64,000 nt of DNA from Methanotrichaceae archaeon (lineage in GTDB: Archaea > Halobacteriota > Methanosarcinia > Methanotrichales > Methanotrichaceae). Shown here in pieces: positions 1 through 8,725 of this stretch. Each line of letters opens with the position of its first letter. Positions within the stretch are counted from its first letter, which is position 1. Where the stretch lies: contig JABLXE010000009.1 in NCBI GenBank assembly GCA_013178225.1, positions 78,966-142,965 on the forward strand, given 5' to 3'. The position numbers and the translations under genes are program-made. A model generated the notes under the pieces. The model saw only the letters and a program-made list of their open reading frames with translations. It ran no database searches and was not told the DNA's origin.

Positions 1-320
1 TTCAGCTTCTCCGCCAGCTGGGCTGGCGTGAGGCAGGGAACACGCAGGTGAAGCCGCAGGTGTCTCTGTTCGTTGCCCATGCGCTTTCCGGTGGTGCCCA
101 CGGTCAAGTTGGCCCCATCGAGAGCCTCTTCCAGGCTTCCGGCTGTCCGGGCGCTCTCCAGCAGGTCTCTGGCGTGTGAGGCCATGGCCCGGCCGAAGTC
201 GTCGATCTGGCAGGGCCGAACCAGCACCAGCTCGGAGAAGCCGAAGTTCTTCATGGCCCGGGCCACAGATCCCACGTTTCCATCGTAAAGGGGCTCCAAC
301 AGGACCACGCGCAAATCCAT
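1..320 (-). CDS. TrmJ/SpoU-family tRNA 2'-O-methyltransferase (partial, C-terminus outside window)
   Basis: Reverse-strand translation from the ATG at 318-320 begins MDLRVVLLEPLYDGNVGSVA, followed by RAMKNFGFSELVLV. This is the first half of the SpoU-type (SPOUT) fold, in which the N-G-S-V-A-R segment is conserved. Members transfer a methyl group from AdoMet to ribose 2'-OH groups; archaeal TrmJ-like proteins act on tRNA position 32. About 106 residues are visible and the frame is still open at base 1, so the knot that binds AdoMet is not seen. The family is clear; the exact target nucleotide is inferred. Confidence 0.85.
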   Translation of the reverse strand, partial: MDLRVVLLEPLYDGNVGSVARAMKNFGFSELVLVRPCQIDDFGRAMASHARDLLESARTAGSLEEALDGANLTVGTTGKRMGNEQRHLRLHLRVPCLTPAQLAEKL

Positions 321-526
321 TTTTGAGTTTCTCCCCTAGGTTCAGGTCATTCAATCGACGCTAATGCCCGAGCGATAAAATACATTTGGATTATGATTGC
401 AGGCCTTGTCATCGGAAATAAAGTCAAATGATTTTCCTCTTAAAAGTTCCCCCTGCCAGCAAAAAGCAAATAAAAAAATGATTGGGATGTTCCAAGAATC
501 TGGAATTGGGATCGATTCTAATGCGC

Positions 527-844
527 CTATCCGTCCAATTCCTTGTTTAGCCTGGCTATTGTTTGGAACAAGGTCTCATTTATCTCTTCGGATAAATCCA
601 TCTTAGGCCTTGCTTCCGGTTCCGCAGTTTCCCTCACTATTCCCACGGCAATCATTGTTGGCGGCTCTACCTCTTTTAATTTCTTTAGCAGAAATAGCGC
701 CTCCCCGCCGTAGTAACGGTTCAGGAATTCCCTGGCCTCCTCTTTCCAGGAATCAAATAGCATCCATGCCTCTTCCTCTTCGCCGTCTTTATAAATCCAT
801 ACCTTCCTGCCAGGCTCAAAATTGAAGCTTCGTGACATTTTCAT
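527..844 (-). CDS. Hypothetical protein, 105 residues
   Basis: A small acidic, Glu/Lys-rich protein that I do not recognise. The N-terminal half has aromatic and charged residues (W at about 16, 27 and 33) and looks like a small mixed alpha/beta domain; the C-terminal 25 residues look helical. There is no signal peptide, membrane segment or Cys motif. ATG codons at 844 and 838 are both possible starts. It stands alone between the TrmJ-like gene and rtcB, with AT-rich sequence just upstream (845-920) that could hold its promoter. Its coding-like composition and lack of overlap with other genes make it probably real. Confidence 0.6.
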   Translation of the reverse strand: MKMSRSFNFEPGRKVWIYKDGEEEEAWMLFDSWKEEAREFLNRYYGGEALFLLKKLKEVEPPTMIAVGIVRETAEPEARPKMDLSEEINETLFQTIARLNKELDG

Positions 845-1102
845 CCCCTTTTCGGTATCTGTTACTTCGATAGTATAAAACTTTTTTGATATTAAAATAA
901 CTTATTAAAATATTGAATAACTTCGATCGCTTGTAGTATGAGTGATCGGACCAGCTCCTGGGAGTTGATTGCATGGATGAGTGAATTTTTTTGTGAGCAT
1001 CTGCTCGCCTGCCCTACAATGGGAAATAGGGTTAGAGTTGCGCGCCCTCAACTCCCGGTGCTTTCATCTCATGCCTTGGATTCTGGCAATTGCCAGCTTG
1101 AT

Positions 1103-2524
1103 TTATCCCTTCGTCACTCCCAGCGGCACCAGCCGGGCGACTTTGGTGGCGATCCCCAGGTTGTGGACCACGTCCACCACCTCCACCGAGGGCTTGTACA
1201 CCTGCGGAGCCTCCTCGGCCAGCATCTTGGGGTTGGTGGCCCGGACCTTGATTCCCTTTATGGAGAGTGAAGCCTTCACGTCCTGGCCGGTGTAGGTCTT
1301 GAGCGCCTGGCTGCGGCTCATGATCCTTCCCGCGCCGTGACAGGCCGATCCGAAGGTGAGGTCCAGGGCCCGGTCGTTTCCGCACAGTACGTAGGACGCG
1401 GTTCCCATGCTTCCCGGAATCAGCACCGGTTGGCCCACATCCCTGTACACCTCCGGCACCTCTTCCCGGCTGGGTCCAAAGGCCCGGGTCGCGCCCTTGC
1501 GGTGCACGTACAGCCTCTCCCGCCCGCCATCCACGTTGTGCTCCTCGATCTTGGCCACGTTGTGAGCCACGTCGTACACCAAATCCAGCTTGGGGGAGCC
1601 GAAATATTTGTCGAACACCTCTCGTGTCCAGTGGGCGATGATCTGCCGGTTGGCCCAGGCGTAGTTGGCAGCGCAGACCATGGCCCCGAAGTAGCTCTTG
1701 GCCTCCGGCGAGCCCAGGGGCGCGCAGGCCAGCTGCCTGTCGGGAATGTCGATCTTGTACTTTTGCACCGCCCTTCCCAGGACCTCCAGGTGGTCGGTGC
1801 AGATCTGGTGACCTGCCCCGCGAGAGCCGCAGTGGATCATGACTGTGATCTGTCCCTTGAACAGCCCGAATTTTTTGGCGGTATTTTGGTCGAAGATCTC
1901 CTCGACCCGCTGAATCTCCAGGAAGTGGTTGCCGCTCCCAAGCGTTCCCAGCTGGGGGCGGCCGCGCTTGCGGGCCTTGACGCTCACCTGGGCCGGGTCC
2001 GCTCCGGCCATGGAGCCGTTCTCCTCGCAGTGCACCAGGTCTTCTTTGGTGCCGTAGCCCTCCTCCACCGCCCATTTGGCTCCGGCCAGGAAGGACTCGG
2101 TCAGCTGCTTATCGGTGGCCCGAAGCCGTCCGGTGGCCCCGACGCCTGAAGGTACGGCCTCGAAGAGTGCGTCGACCAGGGTTGAGATCAGCGGCTGGAC
2201 GGTCTTGTATTCCAGGTCGGAGCGCAGCAGCCGCACCCCGCAGTTGATATCAAAGCCCACTCCGCCCGGACTGATGACCCCGCCGTCCTCGCGGAAGGCG
2301 GCCACTCCACCTATGGGAAAGCCGTAGCCCAGGTGGGCATCGGGCATGGCCATGGAAAATTTGACGATTCCAGGAAGCGTGGCCACATTGGCCACCTGGT
2401 CTATAGTTCCCGGTTCCACCAGGTCCAGCAGGGATGAGGAGACGAATATCCTCCCCGGAACCCTCATTCCCGGCCGGTGGTCGAGGGGAACCTCGTAGAT
2501 GTTCTCTTCAATCTTATTGAGCAT
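1103..2524 (-). CDS. rtcB: RNA-splicing ligase RtcB
   Basis: GTP- and Mn2+-dependent ligase that joins 2',3'-cyclic phosphate and 5'-OH RNA ends, as in tRNA exon ligation after intron removal. The 473-residue length is normal for RtcB. Visible landmarks are Cys95 in FDINCGVR, His200 in GSGNHFLEI, His231 in MIHCGSRG, His321 in DVAHN, and His396 in SACHGAGR, the guanylated nucleophile. Many archaeal RtcB genes carry inteins; this one is uninterrupted. It starts 3 bases after the archease stop codon, so the two are almost certainly co-transcribed, as in many archaea. Confidence 0.97.
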   Translation of the reverse strand: MLNKIEENIYEVPLDHRPGMRVPGRIFVSSSLLDLVEPGTIDQVANVATLPGIVKFSMAMPDAHLGYGFPIGGVAAFREDGGVISPGGVGFDINCGVRLLRSDLEYKTVQPLISTLVDALFEAVPSGVGATGRLRATDKQLTESFLAGAKWAVEEGYGTKEDLVHCEENGSMAGADPAQVSVKARKRGRPQLGTLGSGNHFLEIQRVEEIFDQNTAKKFGLFKGQITVMIHCGSRGAGHQICTDHLEVLGRAVQKYKIDIPDRQLACAPLGSPEAKSYFGAMVCAANYAWANRQIIAHWTREVFDKYFGSPKLDLVYDVAHNVAKIEEHNVDGGRERLYVHRKGATRAFGPSREEVPEVYRDVGQPVLIPGSMGTASYVLCGNDRALDLTFGSACHGAGRIMSRSQALKTYTGQDVKASLSIKGIKVRATNPKMLAEEAPQVYKPSVEVVDVVHNLGIATKVARLVPLGVTKG

Positions 2525-2527
2525 GAT

Positions 2528-2947
2528 TCACACATCCAAAATGGCCTGCAAGCACCACAGGCTGTTCTTTTTTACCTGGAACTGATGCCAGGTCACGGCT
2601 TTGACTTCGCTCAAGAAGGAGTGTCGATCGAGGTCGATCGTCTCTCCTTCGATCTCCGCCTCCAGCGTCCATTCCCGATCCTGAGAGAGCCGCACCCGAA
2701 ATTTCGAAAACACTGCCGACTCGGTCTCGAACAGGAAGACGATCTCCGAGAGCCAGCGGTAGGCCAATTGCTCCAGATCGGGGGCTTCCAGCGTCACCTT
2801 CCAGGTCTTGCCGGCTCTGACCTGGGAGGTGTCGATCATGGCGTTGAAGAGGGCGGCCCCGGCGTTCTCCAGCATCTCCTCCGGGCTTTTTCCGTAGGCG
2901 CGGAACTTCACATCGGCGGTATGCTCCAGGTACTCGAAGGGCTTCAT
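2528..2947 (-). CDS. Archease (RtcB cofactor)
   Basis: 139 residues, the usual archease size. It opens MKPFEYLEHTADVKFRAYGK, with the conserved E-H-T-A-D segment, and contains the family's acidic metal-binding residues. Archease speeds RtcB guanylation and allows multiple turnovers, so its position directly upstream of rtcB (3-base gap) fits a two-gene RNA ligation operon. The radical SAM gene ends 27 bases upstream on the same strand and may be part of the same transcript. Confidence 0.95.
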   Translation of the reverse strand: MKPFEYLEHTADVKFRAYGKSPEEMLENAGAALFNAMIDTSQVRAGKTWKVTLEAPDLEQLAYRWLSEIVFLFETESAVFSKFRVRLSQDREWTLEAEIEGETIDLDRHSFLSEVKAVTWHQFQVKKNSLWCLQAILDV

Positions 2948-2974
2948 CTGATAAATATTGGCCCGGCATAGGCT

Positions 2975-3880
2975 TTAAAAGCATTCCAGACCGCGCACCA
3001 GGCCCGCCTCCGCAGCCAGCCTCACAGCATCCCGATACTCCGCCAGCGTTACTCGCCGGTCGAGCTCCGGATAGCGAAAGGCATCGTACACCGGACGGTA
3101 CTGGGCCATTACGTTGAGGTAGGTGTTGGGGGATATCTCTTCTGCCAGGAATCTGACCACCTCTGTGGTGCCGGCCAGGTCGTGGGGCAGCACCAGGTGG
3201 CGGACCAGCAGTCCTCTCACGGCAATCCCATCTTCGTCCAGCACCAGGTCGCCCACCTGCCGGTGCATCTCCTTTACGGCCGCCTTCATGTGCCTGGCAT
3301 ACTCGGGCGCGGCTGAGTACTTGCGGGCCAGCTCGTCTGAGCTGTACTTGGCATCGGGCATATAGATATCGATTATTCCCTCCAGCAGCTGCAGCGTCTC
3401 CACGCTGTCGTAGCCCCCGCTGTTGTAGATCAGAGGGACGGAGAGCCCTTCATCCCTGGCCAGCACCAGGGCTTCCAGGATCTGAGGCACCACGTGGCTG
3501 GGGGTCACGAAGTTGATGTTGTGACATCCATGATCCTGCAGCCTCAGCATCATCTGCGCCAGATCTCCGGCGCGGGTCTCCTTTCCACTGTCCTGCTGGC
3601 TGATGTCGTAGTTCTGGCAGAAGACGCAAGCGAGGTTGCAGCCGGAGAAGAAGATAGTTCCGGAGCCGCTGCTGCCGACCAGAGGTGGCTCTTCGCCGAA
3701 GTGGGGAGAATAGCTGTACACCTTGGCCAGTCGGCCGATGCGGCAGAATCCTCGCTCGTCTTTGAGCCGGTTTATGCGGCAGCGGCGGGGACAGATCTGA
3801 CAGGCCTGTAGCCTTGAGATCGCTTCACAGGCACGATCTTCCAGGACTTCGGCCGGCAGCTGATTGTAGCTGGCGATCAT
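2975..3880 (-). CDS. Radical SAM protein, PflA/PflX-like (COG1313 type)
   Basis: 301 residues. The radical SAM cluster motif CxxxCxxC is seen as CNLACVFC, preceded by the G-C-N glycine-rich turn. An N-terminal Cys set (CQICPRRC, then GFC) resembles the extra Fe-S or zinc region of uncharacterised PflX-like proteins. The family resembles activases that form glycyl radicals, but the substrate is unknown. A glycyl-radical ribonucleotide reductase lies at 8.7-11 kb, but the genes are not adjacent, so a link is speculative. The start at 3880 follows AT-rich sequence. It reads toward archease-rtcB. Confidence 0.85.
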   Translation of the reverse strand: MIASYNQLPAEVLEDRACEAISRLQACQICPRRCRINRLKDERGFCRIGRLAKVYSYSPHFGEEPPLVGSSGSGTIFFSGCNLACVFCQNYDISQQDSGKETRAGDLAQMMLRLQDHGCHNINFVTPSHVVPQILEALVLARDEGLSVPLIYNSGGYDSVETLQLLEGIIDIYMPDAKYSSDELARKYSAAPEYARHMKAAVKEMHRQVGDLVLDEDGIAVRGLLVRHLVLPHDLAGTTEVVRFLAEEISPNTYLNVMAQYRPVYDAFRYPELDRRVTLAEYRDAVRLAAEAGLVRGLECF

Positions 3881-3929
3881 TTACAAGCAATACCTAAGGA
3901 TAATAATGCTAAAAATAATTAATGACTCT

Positions 3930-4009
3930 GGGCGGCTTCCAGGGGCAGGTCCCGGGAGGCTTACCGGATGTTAGGCCTCTGCCCTTCTGAGCGGTACAGA
4001 TAGTCGCCC
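3930..4009 (+). ncRNA. Candidate structured RNA in the SerRS / radical SAM spacer
   Basis: The 277-base spacer contains nested complementary arms: 3930-3937 with 4002-4009, 3941-3948 with 3979-3986, and an inner 4-5 bp helix, 3956/3957-3960 with 3975-3978/3979. The two outer 8-bp helices each contain one G-U pair when read on the plus strand; on the minus strand these would be C-A mismatches, so the plus strand is favoured. A TATA-like AT-rich stretch at about 3898-3922 precedes it. It does not match RNase P, SRP or tRNA patterns that I know. Thermodynamics and conservation are untested. Confidence 0.25.
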
Positions 4010-4157
4010 GGCCAGACTTCCGGAAAATGAGGCACAGAACTTGGGACATGTCGAGACCGGTCCTTCATCCTGAACTTGGGCGGGAGTGTGGGAATTAGGT
4101 CTACCTTGCGTTCCAAGAATCGAACAGCTGAACGTCAGAAAAAATCTAGTGCAGGGA

Positions 4158-5657
4158 TCAGAGGAACCTGATCCCCTGTGGCATCTCGCCGAAGCGCTTT
4201 CGGAAGGCATCCGGCCAGTTCGCAGGGTCCAGCCCCTTCTGGCTCAGGAAGGCCGAAGTCCAGCGCTCCAGGCCCACACCGCTGCACCCGGACCAGAGCG
4301 AATCTCCTGATTGGGATTTGACGGTGAAGCCCTTGGGGTACTTCTCGCCGTTCACCGACAGGTTCTGGAACTCGATCCAGTTGCCGTTGTAGGGAAGAAC
4401 CGCCTCGTAGTCCACGGTTCCGGCCCCGGCCATCTCCGAGAGCCCGGTCTTTCCCTCCTGGGCCATGAACCAGGGAGTGACCCAGGCCATCCTCCAGGTG
4501 AGCTCCAGGATGTCCTCGAAGATGTGACTGTAGCAGGCCTTCAGCTTCTCGGCCTCTTCCAGGGTCTGCTCTTTGGTTCCCAGCCACACGATCTCGATCC
4601 GGTGAAACTCGTCCACCCTCTCGATGCCGTGAATGCCGCCGGATTCGTAGCGGTGACTGGTTCCGGAGCGGTCGAACACCTTCACCGGCAGCTCGTTGGA
4701 AGGAAGAGTTGTGCCCTGCAAAAAGCCCCAGAAGGTGGGACACTGGGCGTAGCACATGCCGCCGATGGGAACATCGATCTTCTCCTTGACCAGCTCCAAA
4801 GGCACCTCGTGGGTCACCTTGTAGTAGTCCATGACCTCTTCCCAGAAGGCCGGGTCGCGGGTCTTGGGAGGACAGACGAAGTAGATCTCCGGATATACGC
4901 CCTGAGCGTGCCCGCTCTTCTTCCAGACGTCCCAGGTGTCCAGCTTGGGAAAGATCATCTCCCGGTAGCCCAAAGGCCGGATGATCTCGTCCAGCACTAT
5001 CTGCTCGAAGGTGCGGAACACGTGGGTAGCTTCAGGACCGTAGATCCACTGGCCTCGGGAAGCTCCGTGCTTGATCCAGCCCTGCTTGACCATCTCCTCC
5101 GTCGGGTCGCGGCTGAACTTGGGCTCCCGAGCAACGCTTTCCCAGAGCAGCTCCCAGTGCTCGGCCTTGCCGCCGTAGGTCTGCAGCTTCTCTTCCAGCA
5201 GGCTCACGATGCGGTCAGGAATGCGGTTCTCGATCTCAGACTGGCCCAGGGTTCCTGCAGGACCCACGTCCAGCTCTAGGTAGAGCCAGCCGTTCTCGAA
5301 TTTCATATCCCGCACGTAGGGTATCTTGTGCTCGATTGGGCGGTCGGACTCAACCTCTATCTGGAACCTGTTCAGGTCAAAGCCGCGCACTCCGATGCGG
5401 TGCTTCTTTCCCAGCAGCTCGGAGAGCGGCCGGCGCAGCCTCAGCAGGGCGTCGTGGGCGCGGACAAAGCGGTCGCTCTCGATGGTCAGATCGATTCGGT
5501 TTTTATCAAGTTTCCAGTTGATTATTCGGGCGCCATGCCCCTCTGGCGCGCCCTTTTGCAAGATCGGGCCTGATTCGTCCAGGAACTTGGCGATGTCCAC
5601 TTCTGCGGCTGAGGCATCGCCGCTCAGACGAAAGCTGGCCTCCAGGTGAAATTTCAT
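4158..5657 (-). CDS. serS: Seryl-tRNA synthetase, methanogenic type (class 2 SerRS)
   Basis: Charges tRNA-Ser (and pre-Sec tRNA where present). The 499-residue length and sequence match the rare zinc-dependent SerRS found mainly in methanogens, not the common bacterial/eukaryotic form. The zinc ligands appear as Cys306 (in [10 protein letters not shown]), Glu355 and Cys458 (in [11 protein letters not shown]). The N-terminal 160 residues form the idiosyncratic tRNA-binding domain, and motif 2 lies around residues 330-355. The start overlaps the pcc1 stop by 4 bases (ATGA), indicating coupled translation. It is the last gene of the S15-RecJ-Pcc1-SerRS run. A T-rich stretch at 4142-4149 could end transcription. 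Confidence 0.97.
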   Translation of the reverse strand: MKFHLEASFRLSGDASAAEVDIAKFLDESGPILQKGAPEGHGARIINWKLDKNRIDLTIESDRFVRAHDALLRLRRPLSELLGKKHRIGVRGFDLNRFQIEVESDRPIEHKIPYVRDMKFENGWLYLELDVGPAGTLGQSEIENRIPDRIVSLLEEKLQTYGGKAEHWELLWESVAREPKFSRDPTEEMVKQGWIKHGASRGQWIYGPEATHVFRTFEQIVLDEIIRPLGYREMIFPKLDTWDVWKKSGHAQGVYPEIYFVCPPKTRDPAFWEEVMDYYKVTHEVPLELVKEKIDVPIGGMCYAQCPTFWGFLQGTTLPSNELPVKVFDRSGTSHRYESGGIHGIERVDEFHRIEIVWLGTKEQTLEEAEKLKACYSHIFEDILELTWRMAWVTPWFMAQEGKTGLSEMAGAGTVDYEAVLPYNGNWIEFQNLSVNGEKYPKGFTVKSQSGDSLWSGCSGVGLERWTSAFLSQKGLDPANWPDAFRKRFGEMPQGIRFL

Positions 5658-5875
5658 CTCTCCTCCAGAGAGACTAGCGTCTCTTCAGCTATTTTAATAT
5701 TCATGAGCAGATCATCGGCCGTGGACAGCAGAGTGCCTGTCTTCTCCACAGCGAAGGTGAGACTGAAGCAGTCTTCAGTCACGTCCAGGTGCATTCCGGG
5801 AAGGTTGTCGGGCTCTAGCGATCTGGCGATCTCTTCTGCGCCCTTCCCGCAAAAGACCATCCGGGCCCGGATCAT
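5654..5875 (-). CDS. pcc1: KEOPS complex subunit Pcc1
   Basis: A 73-residue protein of the CTAG/Pcc1 fold, for example the C-terminal run [15 protein letters not shown]. In archaea Pcc1 is the dimerising subunit of KEOPS (with Kae1, Bud32 and Cgi121), which makes the t6A37 modification of ANN-decoding tRNAs. It overlaps recJ upstream and serS downstream by 4 bases each, so the three are probably translated in a coupled way. Size and the S15/RecJ context support the call, although such short proteins have few invariant residues. Confidence 0.85.
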   Translation of the reverse strand: MIRARMVFCGKGAEEIARSLEPDNLPGMHLDVTEDCFSLTFAVEKTGTLLSTADDLLMNIKIAEETLVSLEER

Positions 5876-7173
5876 GCGGAACCTGCGGATGCGGCTGAAA
5901 GCTGCTCTCCAACCATCTGGTCCACCAGGGCCAGGAACCGGTCCTCGGTTCCGGGAGGAACTGCAGCTCCGCTGGCCACGGTGTGCCCGCCGCCGTTTCC
6001 GCCTACCGCTTCGGCGGCGCTCTTCAGGGCGATTGAGAGGTCCAGTCCGGAGGCCACCAGAAGCTTGTTCCCACGGGCCGATACCTTGACTATGTCCTCC
6101 TTGCGGTTCAGGGTGAGAAGCGGCCGGTCGGTGTAGAGGTAGCGAATGCCCAGGCCGGACACTATCGCACCAGCCTCCATGTCGTCCAGCAGCAGGTAAC
6201 GGATGTTCTTCAGGTCCTTGTGCTGGTCCCGCAGCAGCCTGATCTCCCGCAGGATGTGGCCGCGATACTCAGAGGCGAACTTCTGTGCCTCCGGCAGAGC
6301 GCTCCGGTCCCGAAGGCACAGGGTTAGCCCCAGTCCTGGCACCTCCCTGTTCCCGCAGGCGTTCAGCAGCTGGACCATCTCCAGCGAGTTTTCCACTACC
6401 TCTCGCTTGAGCCTGATCACTTCTCCGATCACGGAATCGGCGGCAAAGCTTCCCTGAACCAGCAGCTTGAGGGTAAGAGCGGTGCACAGCCTGGAAAGCA
6501 TGTCTCCTTCCAGGCTCTGGACTTCGCCCTCCACCTTCAGCGACCGGAGAAACTCCCGGATCTTCTCGGAATCGCCGGTGATATCCATCAACGGCTCCAC
6601 GGAGCGCGAAAAGACCTCTTCTGCCGGGCCGTCTTCGGACATCTTCAGGCCGGCTCTGACCTCCACGGCACCTGCAGATACGGCCTCTTCCAGTATGGCC
6701 CTGTTAGCGCCGACCATGGCCTGCCGGTCTCCCATGGCTCCCACCAGGGCCAGGCCGGCCAGATCGGCGTTGTCTCCCATGTGGCGAACCACAGAATAGA
6801 CGGTGCCTGCGGCGCTGAGCTCAAACGCCCCGTCTATTCCGAAGAGATGGGGGTTCAAGTGCATGCAGGGAAGAGTTCCCACCGGGCGGTGGTGGTCCAA
6901 GACGAAGCAGTCCCCCTTCACCCGGGAGATCAGCTCCGGCTTGCCGCTGCCCATATCGCAAAAGACCATCGGCCCCTCCAGCGAGTCGACCACCTTCTGG
7001 TCCAGCCGGTTTAGAAGCGTAGCTTGAAACGGTATTCCTGCTCTCAAAAGAGCGTTGCAGATCAGACCTGCTGAGGTGATCCCGTCGGCATCGTTGTGCG
7101 AGATCACCCGCATGCTGTCGCAACGCAAGATCGAATTGGCGATGGTGTTTGCAGTCTTGTCGAGCCTATTCAT
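5872..7173 (-). CDS. RecJ-like DHH-family exonuclease (aRecJ/GAN type)
   Basis: 433 residues. DHH phosphoesterase motifs are visible: SHNDADG near residue 25, LDHHRP near residue 93, and the DHHA1 glycine motif VGGNGGGH near residue 395. Archaeal relatives are single-strand-specific exonucleases; the GAN member binds GINS and belongs to the replisome, equivalent to eukaryotic Cdc45. A GINS gene lies at about 56 kb in this window. It overlaps pcc1 downstream and rps15 upstream by 4 bases. The S15-RecJ pairing is common in euryarchaea. Confidence 0.92.
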   Translation of the reverse strand: MNRLDKTANTIANSILRCDSMRVISHNDADGITSAGLICNALLRAGIPFQATLLNRLDQKVVDSLEGPMVFCDMGSGKPELISRVKGDCFVLDHHRPVGTLPCMHLNPHLFGIDGAFELSAAGTVYSVVRHMGDNADLAGLALVGAMGDRQAMVGANRAILEEAVSAGAVEVRAGLKMSEDGPAEEVFSRSVEPLMDITGDSEKIREFLRSLKVEGEVQSLEGDMLSRLCTALTLKLLVQGSFAADSVIGEVIRLKREVVENSLEMVQLLNACGNREVPGLGLTLCLRDRSALPEAQKFASEYRGHILREIRLLRDQHKDLKNIRYLLLDDMEAGAIVSGLGIRYLYTDRPLLTLNRKEDIVKVSARGNKLLVASGLDLSIALKSAAEAVGGNGGGHTVASGAAVPPGTEDRFLALVDQMVGEQLSAASAGSA

Positions 7174-7625
7174 GTAACAAGCATCTCAGCGATCTCTGGC
7201 TTGTACTCCCAGCCCTTGGCTAGCCTTCCCGAGCTGTGGTAGTATCGCACCATCCGTCTGATCTTGCTCTCGATGAGCTGCAGCGCCCTCTTATTGTGGA
7301 CATCTTTAGCATTGTTCTTCAGGTGTCTCCTGATGTGCAGGGCCCTCCTCATGAGGTTTCCCAAATCCTCCGGTATCTCCGGAAGGGCACTGTTGTCCTT
7401 GAGGACGCGGTTCAGGTTCTTGCCCGTGATGAGCTTTACGCTCGGTATTCCGTATTGATCTCTCAGCGTGAGGCCTATTTTACTGGGCGATAGGCCGGTG
7501 TTGTGAAGCTTCATAATGAGCTTCTCGAGCTCCTCTTTGGATGTGTCACACCACTCCGGGTTCTTGGCAATCGCCGGAGGTCGTGATCTAGAGGAACCCT
7601 TCTTTCGGCTGTGCATTCTGGCCAT
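7170..7625 (-). CDS. rps15: 30S ribosomal protein S15 (uS15)
   Basis: 151 residues, the archaeal/eukaryotic length with the extra N-terminal domain. The basic N-terminus (MARMHSRKKGSS) and the helix around HIRRHLKNNAKDVHNKRALQ, which binds 16S rRNA helices, are diagnostic. It leads the S15-recJ-pcc1-serS operon and overlaps recJ by 4 bases. Its promoter must lie in the roughly 145-base spacer shared with the divergent DUF116 gene. Confidence 0.97.
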   Translation of the reverse strand: MARMHSRKKGSSRSRPPAIAKNPEWCDTSKEELEKLIMKLHNTGLSPSKIGLTLRDQYGIPSVKLITGKNLNRVLKDNSALPEIPEDLGNLMRRALHIRRHLKNNAKDVHNKRALQLIESKIRRMVRYYHSSGRLAKGWEYKPEIAEMLVT

Positions 7626-7743
7626 TTTTTATCCTCATAGAATTCATAAATGCGAAGGCATTAACCTCCTGGCCACATGGAATAAAAATCTTGCGCCGCG
7701 GCCTCGCATCCGCCCGGCCGTGCTAGAACTTGACACTGCCATG

Positions 7744-7752
7744 TTTTATAAA
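7744..7752 (+). promoter_or_regulatory. TATA box for the DUF116 gene
   Basis: TTTTATAAA lies about 27 bases before the ATG at 7775. In archaea transcription starts about 25 bases past the box, so the mRNA would begin at or near the start codon (leaderless). This is the reason for preferring 7775 over the upstream in-frame start at 7730, which lies before the box. Confidence 0.55.
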
Positions 7753-7774
7753 CCCTGAGCATAACTCACAGTTC

Positions 7775-8443
7775 ATGCTCATCGGGTACCTGGATCATCT
7801 CTTCTACCTAGTGGGCAAGTCTGTGGTTCTTCTAGCGGCACTGGTACTGATTCTTTCCATTATCGGGGCCGTGCTCATCCTGTACTCATTTAGGACCGGC
7901 CATTTCTTCGCGGCCAAGCTCATGCTCATCAGCATCAGCCTGCTGGAGAGCGTGATAAAGCCCATCTTCTGGCTGATGCGGGCGGACTACACAATCGTGG
8001 ACGATGTTGGGGTGCGCTTGAGAAACTACGTCAACCGGACCAAGTTTCTGGAGGTGCCGATCGAGAAGAGGTTCATATTCATGCCCCAGTGCGTGCGCAG
8101 CACGGAGTGTCCCGCCAAGCTGACTCCGGAGGGCATCAAATGCGTGAATTGCGGCCGTTGCGAGGTTGGGGAGGCCAAGAGGAGGGCGGAATCCATGGGC
8201 TACAAGTTCTTCATAGTCCCCGGCTCGAGCTTCATAAAGAGGATTATCAAGAAATACCGGCCGGGGGCCATCGTTGGCGTGGGCTGCCAGATGGAGATCA
8301 AGGAGGGCCTGGACCTCTGCCACAGCCACGATATACCGGCTCAAGGGGTGCCCTTAACAAAATCTGGATGCGTAGCCACAACTCTGGATTGGGATCAGCT
8401 CTATGATGTCATATCCGACCAAGCCGGAGCGGGGAAAAATTAG
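7775..8443 (+). CDS. DUF116 membrane/Cys-rich protein
   Basis: 222 residues. Two hydrophobic helices (about residues 8-35 and 40-62) are followed by a cytosolic domain with conserved cysteines: CVRSTECPAKLTPEGIKCVN then CGRCEVG, and later GVGCQMEIKEGLDLC. This pattern matches the DUF116 family, common in methanogens and some bacteria and of unknown function. The Cys set could bind an Fe-S cluster or zinc. A ferredoxin gene lies convergently 28 bases downstream; no functional link is established. Confidence 0.85.
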   Translation: MLIGYLDHLFYLVGKSVVLLAALVLILSIIGAVLILYSFRTGHFFAAKLMLISISLLESVIKPIFWLMRADYTIVDDVGVRLRNYVNRTKFLEVPIEKRFIFMPQCVRSTECPAKLTPEGIKCVNCGRCEVGEAKRRAESMGYKFFIVPGSSFIKRIIKKYRPGAIVGVGCQMEIKEGLDLCHSHDIPAQGVPLTKSGCVATTLDWDQLYDVISDQAGAGKN

Positions 8444-8471
8444 TCGTTAAAAAAAGGAATGAGCGGCGCAA

Positions 8472-8648
8472 TTATTCCATGCTGATGGCTTCGGATGGAC
8501 AAGCCTCGACGCAGGTGCCGCACTCGTTGCACTTTTCCTTGTCAACTACTGCTATTTCTTCGTCGTCCAGGGAGATGGCTTCTTGGGGGCACTCCTCGAC
8601 GCACGTTCCACAGCTTACACATTCCTCTCTGTTGACTACTGCTACCAT
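8472..8648 (-). CDS. Ferredoxin with two 4Fe-4S clusters
   Basis: 58 residues. Two CxxCxxCxxxCP motifs, [12 protein letters not shown] and [12 protein letters not shown], each bind a 4Fe-4S cluster in the typical clostridial/methanogen ferredoxin fold. The ATG at 8648 is preferred to the TTG at 8663 because GGAGG lies 8 bases upstream of that ATG and inside the longer reading frame. The protein carries low-potential electrons; the partner cannot be told from sequence. It sits alone between DUF116 (convergent) and nrdD (upstream, same strand, 77-base gap). Confidence 0.93.
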   Translation of the reverse strand: MVAVVNREECVSCGTCVEECPQEAISLDDEEIAVVDKEKCNECGTCVEACPSEAISME

Positions 8649-8725
8649 TATTTTGTCCTCCAATTTGCCGCACTGGCAAATTCACCAGTAGGTATATCCG
8701 ATATATAGTTTTCGTCAGGCATCGC

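Noticed and set aside
1032..2075. Long minus-strand frame inside rtcB (and similar long frames opposite serS, nrdD, gatE and moeA)
   Set aside because: Shadow frames of high-GC genes; the true frames have complete conserved families.
3881..4157. tRNA or RNase P RNA in the SerRS / radical SAM spacer
   Set aside because: A T-arm-like GTTC...GAAC is present, but the cloverleaf does not form and conserved RNase P segments are missing; only a generic structured RNA is suggested.
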